Shown: in pieces, positions 11,994-23,199 of the stretch | How the letters are laid out: each line of letters begins with the position of its first letter | How positions within the stretch are numbered: the stretch's first letter is position 1 | DNA from: Strobilurus pachycystidiatus | Lineage: Eukaryota; Basidiomycota; Agaricomycetes; Agaricales; Physalacriaceae | Assembly (NCBI GenBank): GCA_019915135.1 | Contig: JAHLMK010000028.1 | Coordinates: 124,001-188,000, forward strand | Length of the DNA: 64,000 bases | Direction of reading: 5' to 3' | Position numbers and translations under genes: made by a program | The notes under the pieces: model-generated | What the model was told of the DNA's origin: nothing | Databases searched by the model: none | The model's input: only the letters and a program-made list of their open reading frames with translations

Positions 11994-12867
11994 GTGGCTC
12001 TCCGTCGCGCATCTGCGATGCATGGCATTCCGAATGAAAACTTATTCAAGACCCAAATCAAATATACGGTCGCCGCGATGTTACCGTATGGCATGTTTAC
12101 CTCTCTTCACTGTTGTATTTCCTTCATGGACATCATCCTGTATTATCCTGACGGACATCTATTTCTCTGACCCTTTCTTATTGACTGCTTCAGCCTGCGT
12201 TGTGTTTTCTATATCTCACCGTTACTAGACCCTCTATGTATTTTTCCGCGTTGATCTCATTCACTCGTACACTGTTCCTTCTTCTCGATACTAATTCTTC
12301 CTTTCTACCTACGCATCCTCTCCATTTGCCGTCACGGACTTGCCTCATAGATTTCTCCTCATGTTAGACTCTCCACTTCTCTCTGCAATCACATATCGCC
12401 AATGTTCCGCATCCATCTCCCCGTCGACGGTCGCACACCGAGCTCTGGGAGACTATATTGTATGCGTCATGTACTGTATTGTGTGATGCTGGCAGCAGCT
12501 GGCTGAGCCTGGCTCTTAGGTACCGGATCAGAGAGACAGTCTCTTGACTTCGATGATTGCTAATGGCATGAATACTTGTACATGGCGTTGTACAAGACGG
12601 AACCCACTACCGCCTGTAGAGACGTGGCCCACAGATGCGCCGGAGGACTTTGACGTCTGCACAATCATTTGACCCATCGCTTCGCAGTTTATATATGGCA
12701 GATGGAGCGCCATACGACCAGGAAGATGTGCGACAATGTGGAGTAGAAATATGACCCCAAGAGTAATTTTTGTTTCTTACCCACACACTGCACTTAATTA
12801 TCCGTCGCGTCCGAGTCCTCCAGGATTACCCATACCGACAGCAGAATGACTGCATCGCACCATTAGG
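11994..12867. other. No supported gene; 3' flank and intergenic
   Basis: Pyrimidine-rich and AT-rich sequence follows the stop of the preceding gene. Open frames are short and unrelated. Nothing is recognised up to the inverted-repeat element. Confidence 0.5.
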
Positions 12868-13362
12868 GGAATTCAAAATTGATTTCGAAACGCGATTTCG
12901 CCTCTGATTTCGCGTATGATTTCGAGTGGTGGTTAGTCGAAAACTGAGGGCGAAATCAGCCTCTGCTCTGACATCCCCTGATTTTGAAACTGAATTTCAT
13001 TGCTCCGAGGCCGACTTATAGTTCGGAGTTTCAATGAGAGTAGTGCTCGAGGCTGGCTCATGGCTTTCTCAAGGCTTTGCAGCCCACCACCTATACAAGG
13101 GAAGAGCCATCTATAGATACGGAACCCTTCGCATTACTTGTACACATATATACGAACCGTATTTTGAGGTGTACAGGTCAAATTTTGTCGTGGGTATATC
13201 CTATGAAACTCGGCAGCGGCTGCCGTTTTATGAGCCGAAATCTGATTTCGCAAGATTTCGACTTGCCCGAGTTGTCCGAGCACTGTTTTCAACCAACCAC
13301 AAGTCGAAATCGAGACGCGAAATCAGAGGCGAAATCGCGTTTCGAAATAAATTTTGAATTCC
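12868..13362. mobile_element. Non-autonomous DNA-transposon-like element (MITE-like), about 495 bp, with about 78-bp terminal inverted repeats
   Basis: The left end begins GGAATTCAAAATTGATTTCG. The right end read on the minus strand begins GGAATTCAAAATTTATTTCG. The two ends continue alike through repeated GATTTCG-type motifs (CGCGATTTCGCCTC, TGATTTCGCGT) to GTGGTTNGT, then diverge. The element has no transposase and its short open frames look incidental. A target-site duplication is not clear at the ends chosen. The core is dense in GATTTCG and its complement, which may be subterminal binding sites. Superfamily cannot be assigned by eye. Confidence 0.75.
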
Positions 13363-13422
13363 GAACATTTTACTGCCTATTTGGGAATCTACCTCTTGCT
13401 CCCATCTCCCACAGTGTTGCTG

Positions 13423-14258
13423 ATGCCAAGCTCATCTAGTGCACCCCACTCATCCGAAACCCGTAAGGCCGGTCAGGTCAAGGCCTCGCGACGCTGGCTC
13501 GAGCGGTGCGTAGCAGCTTCATCCCTGGTTTTGTACACAGTGCTTAGCATGCAGAAATCAGGCAATCTACAACCTTCGGCGGCGAGGCGTGCGGCGTTAT
13601 GCCAGGACTCGTGCAGGGAATCATTCAACAGGCGAGAAAATGACCAGTGTGTGTAAACTTCTATGCGTACGAGTCGCGTAGTCTGCTAATACTAATAAAC
13701 AACCACAGATCAGACCTCGTTCTTACCGACAAGCAATGCGCACTCGCGTCGAAACTCTTTGCAAAGGCTTGACAGCCGGTCGCGCACTAACGAGTCCCTA
13801 TCCCGCCATCTATGCCGAGGAACTCTGTCAACGGTCGATCAATCGAGACTGTGATAGTACCGAGATGTTTTTGCTCTACTCCCAGCTGGAGGAGGTCGTC
13901 TCTCCTGCTCTCGGCGCATATACCACACTCCTGCGCCTAGGACTTGGAGGTTCCGCGGAATTTGCCGCCCAGCAGGTTGTGGATATGATCAATCAAGACC
14001 TGGCGATCTTTCACAAGTTGGTAATGTGGCGCAAATGCGGCAGGCGGACGTTCTTGGCCCGTCATAGGGATGGTGGGCTATACCACCAGCGAATCCTGGC
14101 TTTGATGAACAGTGTGTATCACCTTTTGTGTTTGGTGGAATGAGTCATTCAATTTATTTCCCCTTGCAGCTCCCAATGCTCCGCCGGTACCTGCAGACGG
14201 CAATTATTCTGTTCGCCTGCCTCGTTACCTTCCTCCGCCTATCCTAAGATCCATTTAA
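13423..14258 (+). CDS. Hypothetical protein, 3 exons, about 239 aa
   Basis: Exons 13423-13650, 13709-14111 and 14170-14258 join in frame through introns of 58 nt each (acceptors ACCACAG and CTTGCAG). The protein begins MPSSSSAPHSSETRK and continues with a helical segment (ASRRWLERCVAAS). The middle is an alpha-rich region with ELCQRSINRDCDSTEMFLL and AAQQVVDMINQDLAIFHKL. It ends PRYLPPPILRSI. No family is recognised. It starts only 60 bp beyond the inverted-repeat element, so its promoter may include element sequence. The helical exons at 14384-14985 may be a continuation that was lost by frameshift. Confidence 0.5.
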
Positions 14259-14383
14259 GTCTGTTATCGTCTTGCCCGTTTCGTTCCCTTCCAACCTACG
14301 TCTCCAACATTTCGCGTCCACAAAGTTTTCCCATTATCTATGGTACATCATCTAGTCCTTTCAGCCGAGCACGACTGACCGCT

Positions 14384-14985
14384 ATGCTCTCTTCGCAGGC
14401 TCCCGAACGTCTGCGCCTGAACTTAGAACAAACCCGTCAAACCGCGGTACATGGCGTCCTCTTACGCGCTGTGGACAAGCGCATTGCGCATTCCCTTATA
14501 CCCGTAGCCGCTCGTCAGAGTGTTGAAGAACACATCGAGAGGTATTGGCTCCGGGAGATCCACCAGGACCCCTTTATGACGCGAGCCGAAACGCGCTTGC
14601 AATGGCCGTCGCAGAAGCCGGTATGCGACTCGTACTGCAACCCTGCCTTGCAGCTGCTCACTGCCACGTTCAGGAGATAGACCGCATGATCGCATGGGGC
14701 GGTACCATGCCCTTCACCTTCAGTGACCGTACTTGGGTCGCTCGCTGCGCCCTCCATTGGATTGATACCCATGTGGACTGGTCGGATGGCAGTCTGAAGC
14801 CGGGTTACGATGTTCCCACTGACTGGTATGCTCGCTCACGTCGTGGCGGTCATGCTTCACTTGACGCCGACTCCCCGCCGGATGACCTTGCAGGTGTTTC
14901 TGCGCAGAGCGTTGCAGGATCCCAATCTTCCCTGCCGTTCTCGAAACCTGTCGTAAACTTGGCTCGCGATTCCCCTACGCCTTGA
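14384..14985 (+). pseudogene. Hypothetical coding remnant with one frame change
   Basis: Two overlapping frames look coding. The first (14384 to about 14580) is helical (LNLEQTRQTAVHGVLLRAVD, then QSVEEHIERYWL). The second (about 14560-14985) continues with YDASRNALAMAVAEAGMRL and HWIDTHVDWSDG, and closes in a Ser-rich tail with a stop at 14985. The switch near 14550-14580 is too short for a normal intron (a GTATTG...CCACCAG candidate is only 25 nt). A frameshift is therefore the simplest reading. It could be the 3' part of the gene at 13423-14258. Function unknown. Confidence 0.4.
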
Positions 14986-16968
14986 CTGCCCTCATATTTT
15001 GCGTTTTGGTTCCATTACTTTCCTTTAGCCTGCGTTTATCCATTTGTCGACTATGCGTACACGCTCCGTCGATATACGCCGCTGGACAATGTTCATCTTC
15101 CATTATCTCAAAAATGAATCCTACTTCTTCTACCATCACACTCAAAATTTCTTATGCTCTCCTCGAATTCAATACACAGATAGACACAAGTACTCAAGGG
15201 ACTAGTTGCTGTCTGTCTATCAATGTTTCTGTTCTTATGAACTTCCGTGAACACGTCTCCTCTCCTGAGCGTCTTTATCGATTCAATTACCATCACTTCA
15301 AGCGTCCCAAAGAGCCCTTACGGGCATCCGCACTTCACATCAGAATGTCTGTTCCCGTCGGTCGCGCCTCGACTTCCTGGAACCCTTCGCCACGATCTAC
15401 AATACACGGCGTCCTTGTTCTGCCTATGCCCAGGCCTGAATGTGCCTGTTCGACGCGTTGTCACCGTTAAACTATTGGATTGCGCCACCTTCTTCCTCCT
15501 GGAAGTGTGGCTCGCTGCGGGTGTCTCATACTTGCTGTGACTCATCCCCAATCAACGTCCTACATGCTCAAGAATCCATCATTGTACATAGTGCTACGAT
15601 AGCACATACACACTATTCCTTTGTGAGACATTGACAAAGGTAGCCGGTGTCTTGGTGTCCCGTTCGTCTGTACGCCGTGGGTACAGAAGAAGCTTATCAC
15701 TTGCTGAGTTTGAGGGTCCTTCCAAGTTCCTTATGTGTCCTAGTTCAGAGACTTCCGGGCTTACCCGCATGGCTTCTGATCAACAGCTGCATTTTTCGGG
15801 AATACCCTTGGTTGCCGACTAAAGCTTGAAGTCTTTCCTCCAAGTACAGCCTCGGCCCTCTGTTCGCGCCCGCTTTTGTGATCCAAATGGATCCCTTCTC
15901 TTGGCGATGTGTATCATACGCCTAGGCGGCAGTCCAGGCCTGATGCCACTGCCGTGCGACCCGTGCCGAAGCGTGCCGATCGCTGGGTTTGGCACACTTT
16001 GAGACTTTCTTGTTTCTGGAGTGGAACGAGAAACACAATTTTCATCCCCACCACTCATTTACTGTCCCATTGGACGATATCCGGGCCTTCCGCTGAGGTA
16101 TAGTCCGACGCCTCCTTCGTCAATTCAACCCAACTAATCCGCCGGTGCCACAGAGCTTATTTGACTGACCTTGCTTGCCGGCCCTCCGCTGCACCCATCG
16201 ACCTCCGTGGCGACGATTTCTCCCTATCTTCACATCTCGGTATCGAATGCAAATTTAGCCCGCCCGCTCGTTGTTCTATTCGTCACCGTTGCGATATATG
16301 CCTTTTCTTTCAAAATATCCCCAATCAATTGGCGGGATGTGAATGGTTAGCACAATCCAGTTGAGTTTCGGAGGTCTTATCATCGCATGTACGAGGATCC
16401 CGCTCCCATACAACGACATGCTGATTCCAGCCTATTCTTCGTTGTCTTTCCCAGACTGCCAATGACATTGCGATTGCGATTGCGACGGGATCGCGTGCAC
16501 ACGGAGCAGCCACAAGGAACCCCTCGACCGACTCAGACCGACTCACCGGTCTGTTCTGGACGAAACTTCGCCCTGGCCCGAATCACCTCGTTTCTGCTGA
16601 ACACTTATGCGGGCATCTCAGCGTCTTCAGGCAGTGTCCATGATACGTTGGCTCCAACCTTCTCCGAGCTCGACTTTGCATTGCTCTCCGTATCCGTTCG
16701 CGCTTGAGGTCTCAACACATGCTCGCGCGATTTTCGCATTCCGAATATGCATTTATTGGATGGTGCCGCCGGATCTGACCGTGCTGGAAGGCAACCGCCC
16801 TGATGTCCACATCCCCGTCGCGCAAATATCTCGTTCCTTCTATCCTCGTTCTATGTATGCAGGCCGGACCTTGCTGGCTTTATCGAACAACTAATTGCCG
16901 TCGACCGTCTTCTTCCCGTGGCTCTTTGTCGACCGCAATTGGCTCCGCACCGGGGATGAGGTACCCCA
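14986..16968. other. No confidently supported gene; scattered coding-like fragments
   Basis: The sequence is pyrimidine-rich. One fragment near 15990-16090 (plus) reads like protein (FETFLFLEWNEKHNFHPH) before a stop at about 16095, but no upstream exon or family could be attached. The rest shows only short open frames. Confidence 0.4.
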
Positions 16969-17054
16969 GATCGAACGAACTTCTTTTGAAAAAAAGACGC
17001 GCTTAGCCATGATCGAAAGAATTTCTTTTCAAAAGACGCGCCGCGCTTAGCCAC
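16969..17054 (+). repeat. Two-copy tandem repeat, about 42-44 bp units, upstream of a gene
   Basis: Both units begin GATCGAA and contain TTCTTTT followed by AAAAGACGCG and CGCTTAGCCA; they differ by a few substitutions and a 4-bp insertion. They lie about 150 bp before the ATG at 17200, so they could be a duplicated promoter element, though no factor site is recognised. Confidence 0.65.
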
Positions 17055-17199
17055 GAGAGTAAGTAAATCTCTGGCAAGGTGTTGACACGTTCCTTTTGGC
17101 AATTTAAGACCTCGCGCCCAGTAGCAGCTCTTCGTTCTTACTTTCTTCCTCCTGTTTGCTGCAGCCGTCCTCCCCACTTCTGCTAGCTTGGTGTCTGCG

Positions 17200-19389
17200 A
17201 TGTCCGCCCCCGCGGACAATTCTGGCGGACTCGCCATCTTGAGACCGCCGATGTTTTCTCGTGAGGTCCCGCCTACTGCGGCCGGCGCTGCAACTTTGGA
17301 GCGCCGAAGACGCCTTTACGTTACTATGTCAGAAATTCTAGAGGAGGGCCGACCCTTTGAGACAGAACTAGAACTTCCCTCGTTCATCGTTGTGAGTCCT
17401 CATGTGTATTTGGATTCGTAGCAAACACTGACCTGAAATCTTTCCAGGTATCCCAAGCGTCAGCCTCCGGGCCGAACGTAAGCACCTTTTCGTGTGATTG
17501 GACGCTCTGATAGTAACCTCATTTTCTAGTTATTTCCCCGTGCGCTGCAACGCGGCTTGGCGGCCGCTGCCGTATTTTGGGGTTGTTATTACTGTGAAGC
17601 CATGCTGCTTCGGAGCTACAGAAGTGTTGAACGCTTCGAGCGTCAAGTCTTTGCTTATGTGGACGAACGGTTCCGGCTGCCCCATAATTCGGTGGAATTA
17701 AGACATGTGGTAAGTGTTCTCTGTGATGCCTCGGTATTATGACTGACTGACGGCTATGAACAGTACATCATCCACGCTCTCTTTGAGCACCATTGCTTTC
17801 ATTGGCATGGACTTGGGTTGTCGACGCCGCCCCTCCTGCCACCGCCCCAGGTCTATGAACACCCTCCGACGCTTTACACTGGCCTCAGTCTCCCTGTGAG
17901 CTCGCCCGTCCCCCACCCTCCTTCCCCCATGCTTGTGGGACCGGCTGATGCTTTCTCCACCATTGCGGCGGAGGGCTCTAGGGCTCCAGTGCGTGGCAGG
18001 GGTAACCCCATACCCCCCCGTCTTCAGAGCTTGCGCGCTGCCGCTGGCAGTCGTGGTGGTGGGCAACTCGCGTCGTTGCCGCTCGTCTCCTCACCCCTCC
18101 GACAATCAAACACCCCTCCCCAGAACGTTGCGCCACGTCCATTGCCCCTCCCATCTAGTGTCTCCCCCCCGCAAGCCACGGGACGACAACAGGTGGCTCC
18201 CGGAGCACCGGTTCTCAGAATTGGGGGACGCTTGAAAGCCAAGTCGGCTTCACACTCCCGAACTCGTCGAGGCGGACCCGCTACGACCGAGCGGCGCCAG
18301 CAGGGGACCTCATACACTCCGTCGCCTCCCCGGTCTGAATTAACTCGAACTGGACATGAGTTCTCCGTCGACGTTTTGGCAGCCTCATTGAAACGAGCGT
18401 TCCCAGCTAGCGAGGTTCTCCGGTCTTTTCAGGACCTATCCTCCCGACTCTCTCGAGAGAGCCTCTCTATTCCAGCTGCTTGGGCTGCTGCGGCCGCAAC
18501 AGATCCCACCTGGGACAACTTAGCACCTAAAGCCGGCGTGGAGGCGGCCGCCGAGTGGGCTCTCCTCAAGCTTCAAGATAGGCTTGGGGAACGTCGCGAT
18601 GCTGCTCGCTTGGCTTCGTCACCTCAAATCACGGCATGGGAAGACGAATCCCTGCTTGAGGATGCGGAGGAGCGCCAGCACCGTCGCGAAGTTGCTGCCC
18701 TCCGTCACAAGACTCCACCCCCAAGCGGGTATCCTCCTCTCATTCACGATGATCCCTACATCAATGTAACGGATACCATTCGCATCCCTGGACCCCCATG
18801 TAATTCACCCAGCAGCCGGCGACACAGCGTTGACTCCTCTTCAGAAAGTCCCAGCAGAAAACGTAGGCGGGATAGTTTTACTCGACCTCGGTCAACCTCC
18901 CCGGGAAGTTCGACGTCTGGATCGAGATCCCAGCCCCCTACCCCTATCGCCATGGTCTGGTCTTGGGCCGACGCTTGGTGCTCGCAGCACCCTGACGGTG
19001 GTCCCGACGACGCCAGTTGTGCGTTGCATTACGTCAACGATCCCACCCTTTCTGTAGTCGATGCTGAGCAGCTGGGGTCAACCTCAGGCCTTGATTGTCC
19101 CGTTGCCCTAGTAAACAGTGGCAATTCTCTTCCTCCCGTGCTGGAGCCCTCCAATAACGATACTGGTATGTCCTTGGTTGGGTCGTCCTCAGTCAGTGTC
19201 ATGCCGCCTGTGACCGAACATTGGTACAGGGACACCGCTCACGGTCTCACAACTAGGAACGCCTCCATTGACCAAGTCCTCATCCGAGTGATAGAGGACA
19301 TCGCGGACACCCCTGGGGCGTATGCAGACCTCATCGGCCAGGTTGTGGCCGACGTCCTTGCTAGTGATCGGGGCAATATATATGGTTGA
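17200..19389 (+). CDS. Lineage-specific hypothetical protein, 4 exons, 675 aa, intact
   Basis: Exons are 17200-17391, 17448-17477 (a 30-nt micro-exon), 17530-17709 and 17764-19389. All junctions are phase 0 with donors GTGAGT, GTAAGC and GTAAGT. The N-terminal part has RRLYVTMSEILEEGR, then FWGCYYCEAMLLRSY and VERFERQVFAYVDERF, then HALFEHHCFHWHG. A long Pro/Ser-rich linker follows. Next is an alpha-helical domain of about 110 residues with VLAASLKRAFPASEVL and ITAWEDESLLEDAEE. A Ser/Arg-rich basic stretch (SRKRRRDSF) precedes the C-terminal region with DQVLIRVIEDIADTPG. Order and motifs match the minus-strand gene at 1304-2648. From memory, proteins of this type are common hypothetical proteins in agarics. 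The basic patch suggests a nuclear location; function unknown. Confidence 0.75.
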
Positions 19390-20919
19390 AGTGTCTCAGT
19401 CTACGGTGGTGGTACATAGTTGTCTCCAGGAGCTCTCTCCAGTCGGTCATTCTCTCATGTATTGGCATTCGGACCTACTCGTATTGTGACATCTTCCCTC
19501 TTCCATCTCTCGTCAAAGTTCTCTTTATGCACACGCAATGGACCGTTTTCCATACGTACTATTTGCTCTCATCTTTACCGCATCCCACCGTGTTTGTCTC
19601 ATCTCGTCTACTACTTACTCCTGACTTACTCTCTCCCGTGTCTTTACCTCGGCCTTGCATTGAATGATTATTTTTGCTTTCCCTTTCCATTGCTTGTTAT
19701 CATTGTGCCTTGCTACGTCTCCAAAAGTCAGTCTCGAATAAAAGTTGATACAGCCAAAGTGGGCTGGCGCAGCCGCACGTACGGCATCCGAGGGCAGAGA
19801 ACGCGGCACTCGAATAGCACCAGCTACGATTGGGTGAGCATAACCTACCGCGTCACTAGACAGGCAAGATATCGTGGCAGTCAGGGCTGCCTAGTCATAC
19901 AGCTGCGAGTACTCATCTACATAAGACCGAGCGCGGCAGTTCGTACATACATTGAAATCAATAACTTACCACTGTATCAGCGGTGTAGCATCGAACTGAG
20001 TTATTCTGCCTAATGACTGCCTTACTCTGACTCCCGTACCATAAGTTTATGACTTGATACACCAACTTTACAGATATCAAGCACTCATAAGAAATCGTTA
20101 TTCCAGGCCTTCGGGCTGTCAATTCTAGTCTAATAGTTTTCATCCCTATTTTCTCACTCGCGTTGAGGTATCCACACTGTAGGGCACCATCCGTCTTCAA
20201 GATTATTATCAACTGTTGGAACGTACGATGGAGGCAACATTGTCGCTTACCTTGAGCTCGGTACCGCCCTCTCTTCCGCGGACTGGCCACTACTCTCCGT
20301 CTGACAGCCAGCGTCCCGGTACGTCTGAGAACATTGACATTGACTTGCCATGTCCTTGTAGATTGGGGGGGGGGGGTTCCGCTACCACGCGGTCCGTTCC
20401 GTATATCAGTCTCCATTGAAACGAAATGAAATCGTATGTCACGTACTTGGACCATTCGCCTGGAGCTCTCACGATGAGGCATGTGCTCCATCTTACCGTC
20501 GGCATGGAGAAGGTTCACTGGTAACTTACCTATCGAGCAACGGTCGTTAGCATATCAAGCCCTTCATTCCAACAAGCTGTTAAACTTGTTTCTTCTGGCT
20601 GCTCATGCACAATGTCGATACCGTTATCTGAACACAAGAACAAAGTCAAACCTTTTGTCAACTTTCGCCATCCAGTCTGTTGTCTACGACAGTGGAAGCA
20701 GCTCGTGCAAGCACCTAAGGGCGGGCTTACTTGGTCTTGTTTAGATTCCGAGGTCGATCCTGCGACCCTTTGTTTCGTTCGTCACCTCTTTCTTCCCTCC
20801 ATCATCTCCTGGCCTTTCTACAGACCTGAGTGTTCCGCTCAAATGTGAAACGGTCGCTCTGTCCTTGGTGCTCCGCCAGGCAGAGCTTTTCTTACAGTCT
20901 CACCTCACCTGCCTATATC
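19390..20919. other. No supported gene; intergenic
   Basis: Open frames on both strands (for example 19420-20013 plus and 19958-20518 minus) overlap each other and have no family signature or splice logic. A 12-base G homopolymer lies at 20365-20376. A possible short first exon (ATG 20227, MEATLSLTLSS) ends at a GTACGT donor near 20318, but it could not be joined to the next gene. Confidence 0.45.
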
Positions 20920-22467
20920 ATGCCCAAACTCACTCCTGCGCTGGCACGGTCCAATCTTCGCGACAGCGTGTCCGTCCTGCACTTTTCGTTCACTCTCTCC
21001 CTCTTGCTTACTGACAGATACACAGCACACCGATGCGGACCCTCCGGTCGCGTCCTATCCTCCCCCGTTTGGTCATTGCGAAAGTCTCGCCTCCTACCGA
21101 CGTTTCCGACCTTTCGCCTCACTCCCCTATCTCCTTGCACTGACGACGACACGTCTTCAGTCACCCCAGCCCCCGACCTGTCGCCTGCCCTAACCGGTAT
21201 CCAGCACACCTTGTCTGCCTGCATTCAGCTCATCCCCTCCCCGACAGAGTTGGAACCTGGTGAGATCGCAGATGCAACGACTACTCCTTCTATCCCCAAC
21301 CTTCCCCCATCCACTACCCGTCGGTCACGCCCTCTACTCCTTCTATCCTAAACCTTCCCCCATCCACTATCCGTCGGTCACGCCCTCGGCCGTACCGTAT
21401 ACAGCAGGATGCTAGGCGGACCATGGAGAAGCTCCACGTGGTCATGAGCCTTTCTGACAATACCTGTAAGTTAAGCCCTCAATCTGGACCCAATTTTTCT
21501 GACAGGTATGCTCCCCCAGGGTTAACGAATTTTGACATCGGTCAATCCCAAGCAAGAACCCCTCCTGGCGGCAGTGTTGTTTGCTGGGAACACGTGCGCA
21601 CCATGGAAGACGACACGCCCCGGCGCATACTCGACAAGAATGGCGTCGTACTTGTGGCGTACTTCCCATGTGCTATATCCTCTGGTGAACAGGTATGACA
21701 ACGCTTTTGGTTGCCATTGTGCTCATGCTGAATCATTACCACTCCTTAGCTGAAGGTCAATGCAACCATCGAAGAGTACGTTAGTGTCGTCAAGCCGAAA
21801 GAAGGTGCCTCCTCCACTGCCATCAGCAAAGTAAAGTCCCAGGACAACTCACGGGCGAGATTCGTGCAGCTCGATGCTGGCATGCCCTTCGGAGGCAGGT
21901 ATGTCTTCTCACATTTCTGCTCCCTGTCCTCGACTTAACATAGCCCAGCAATCTGGCATAGCTACACCTAGTCGTGATGGGTTCAAGAACACGAAGACTG
22001 CATCTGCCACCGCCCGTCTTTGGAAATCTCTGCACACTACCTCCTGGCTTATCAATGAAGGTATCCGCCTCGTGGATCGGACTTTCTACGACAATCTCCA
22101 CACCTTCCGTCTTGCCACTGCTCAAAGGCACCCGATCCTCCAGGCTCTCAATGCCTTCGATCCTCTCCTTCTTGAAGGAAGAGAGATATACTTCAATCGG
22201 CAGTCTGGTCTTCAGGTTGACTCTCATGATCCTCGCAAAGACTTTGCTGTCCTTATGGTTGCTGGAGGCCCCATTCGAGGTGGCTATGTTCACATCATTC
22301 CTTGTCTCAAGGTTCGTATACGTCTTCATCCTGGTGATTTGGTGTACATTCGTGGGCGTATACTTCCACATGAGATTCAGCCATGGGAAGGTGGGACCCG
22401 CATCAGTATACCCCACTTCACTCATACCAGCATGTGGCTTGAGGTTGGGTTGGAACATCTTGTATAA
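20920..22467 (+). pseudogene. TET/JBP-like 2-oxoglutarate/Fe(II) dioxygenase, decayed copy
   Basis: Coding blocks run from a probable start (MPKLTPALARSN, 20920) through a Pro/Ser linker, a basic RIQQDARRTMEKL block at 21400-21440 and PRRILDKNGVVLVAYFP at 21615-21670. The C-terminal double-stranded beta-helix covers about 21900-22467. It has the fold pattern VAGGPIRGGYVHI, then LKVRIRLHPGDLVYIRGRI, LPHEIQPWEGG and TRISIPHFTHTSMW. His at 22369-22371 fits the second iron ligand, and Arg at 22399-22401 fits 2-oxoglutarate binding. The expected HxD reads Q-V-D at 22213-22221, so the first ligand seems lost. A 53-bp tandem duplication (21283-21388) shifts frame, and the intron near 21905 joins out of frame by one C. 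TET/JBP expansions linked to KDZ transposons are established for basidiomycetes; membership here is by motif only. Confidence 0.6.
21283..21388 (+). repeat. 53-bp exact-phase tandem duplication inside the dioxygenase remnant
   Basis: Unit 1 starts at 21283 and unit 2 at 21336; both begin ACTCCTTCTATCC and end with CGGTCACGCCCTC, differing at about four positions. Because 53 is not a multiple of three, the second copy is out of frame with the first. Confidence 0.85.
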
Positions 22468-23199
22468 TAGGTAGCCCGGTATACGAACAATACAAACATC
22501 TCCATCCCAGGTGTGTTACACATGGTGCATCAATCGCGCCCGACACGTCAAACGCCTTCATACCGCTGGGTATCATGATTCACCACCGTGACTAGGCCGT
22601 GGTTGTTCAGTCTGTCTTACACACTCAGCTCCTCTATTCCCCGTCAAAGTACCACCTGAAATTGTTACGGCCAACGACACAGCCGTAGGCACTGAGTATC
22701 AAGGTATTGAGGAGAGGATGGCAGCGGGACTCAAATCATGGGTATATCTATTCCGATCCTGAATCGTCCGCGTACGCGACATCTCAGTCTGTTCCCAGAT
22801 TCGTTCTTGCCTTCTCGTATACGCGATCTGTTTCACCAATCGCTCATGAATGTTTTTGACTCGGCGTTACTCGTGTACTTAATAATAACTGAACATGTCT
22901 ACGACTAAAGCTCTCGGCTTTTCAATGGGCCCATGGCCCCATGCACTTTGCACATCAATCGGCGGTCTGTATCCTGCCGAGCTTTTCGATTAGGTAAACG
23001 TTTTCATGTTACCTGCGGACCACAACGTAATTATGATTGAGGGCGGGGCAGTGCGCCAGTCATGCCGACCAGGGCGCTCCCAGCGAAAAGAATTGACGAG
23101 TCAATACGTGTAAGGTTCAACGTGAAATATGCAATTGCGATACCTGATATAAAACTCCAGGGATAGGCCATTTCGGAACGCACAACCTTGTCGAAACGT
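22468..23199. other. No supported gene; boundary between the dioxygenase remnant and the FAS2 remnant
   Basis: Only short open frames are present. AT content rises around 22850-23030. No signal, repeat or family was recognised. Confidence 0.5.

Noticed and set aside
19958..20518. 186-residue minus-strand open frame
   Set aside because: Arg-rich, shadow-like composition, overlapping a more plausible plus-strand exon and a G homopolymer; no family.
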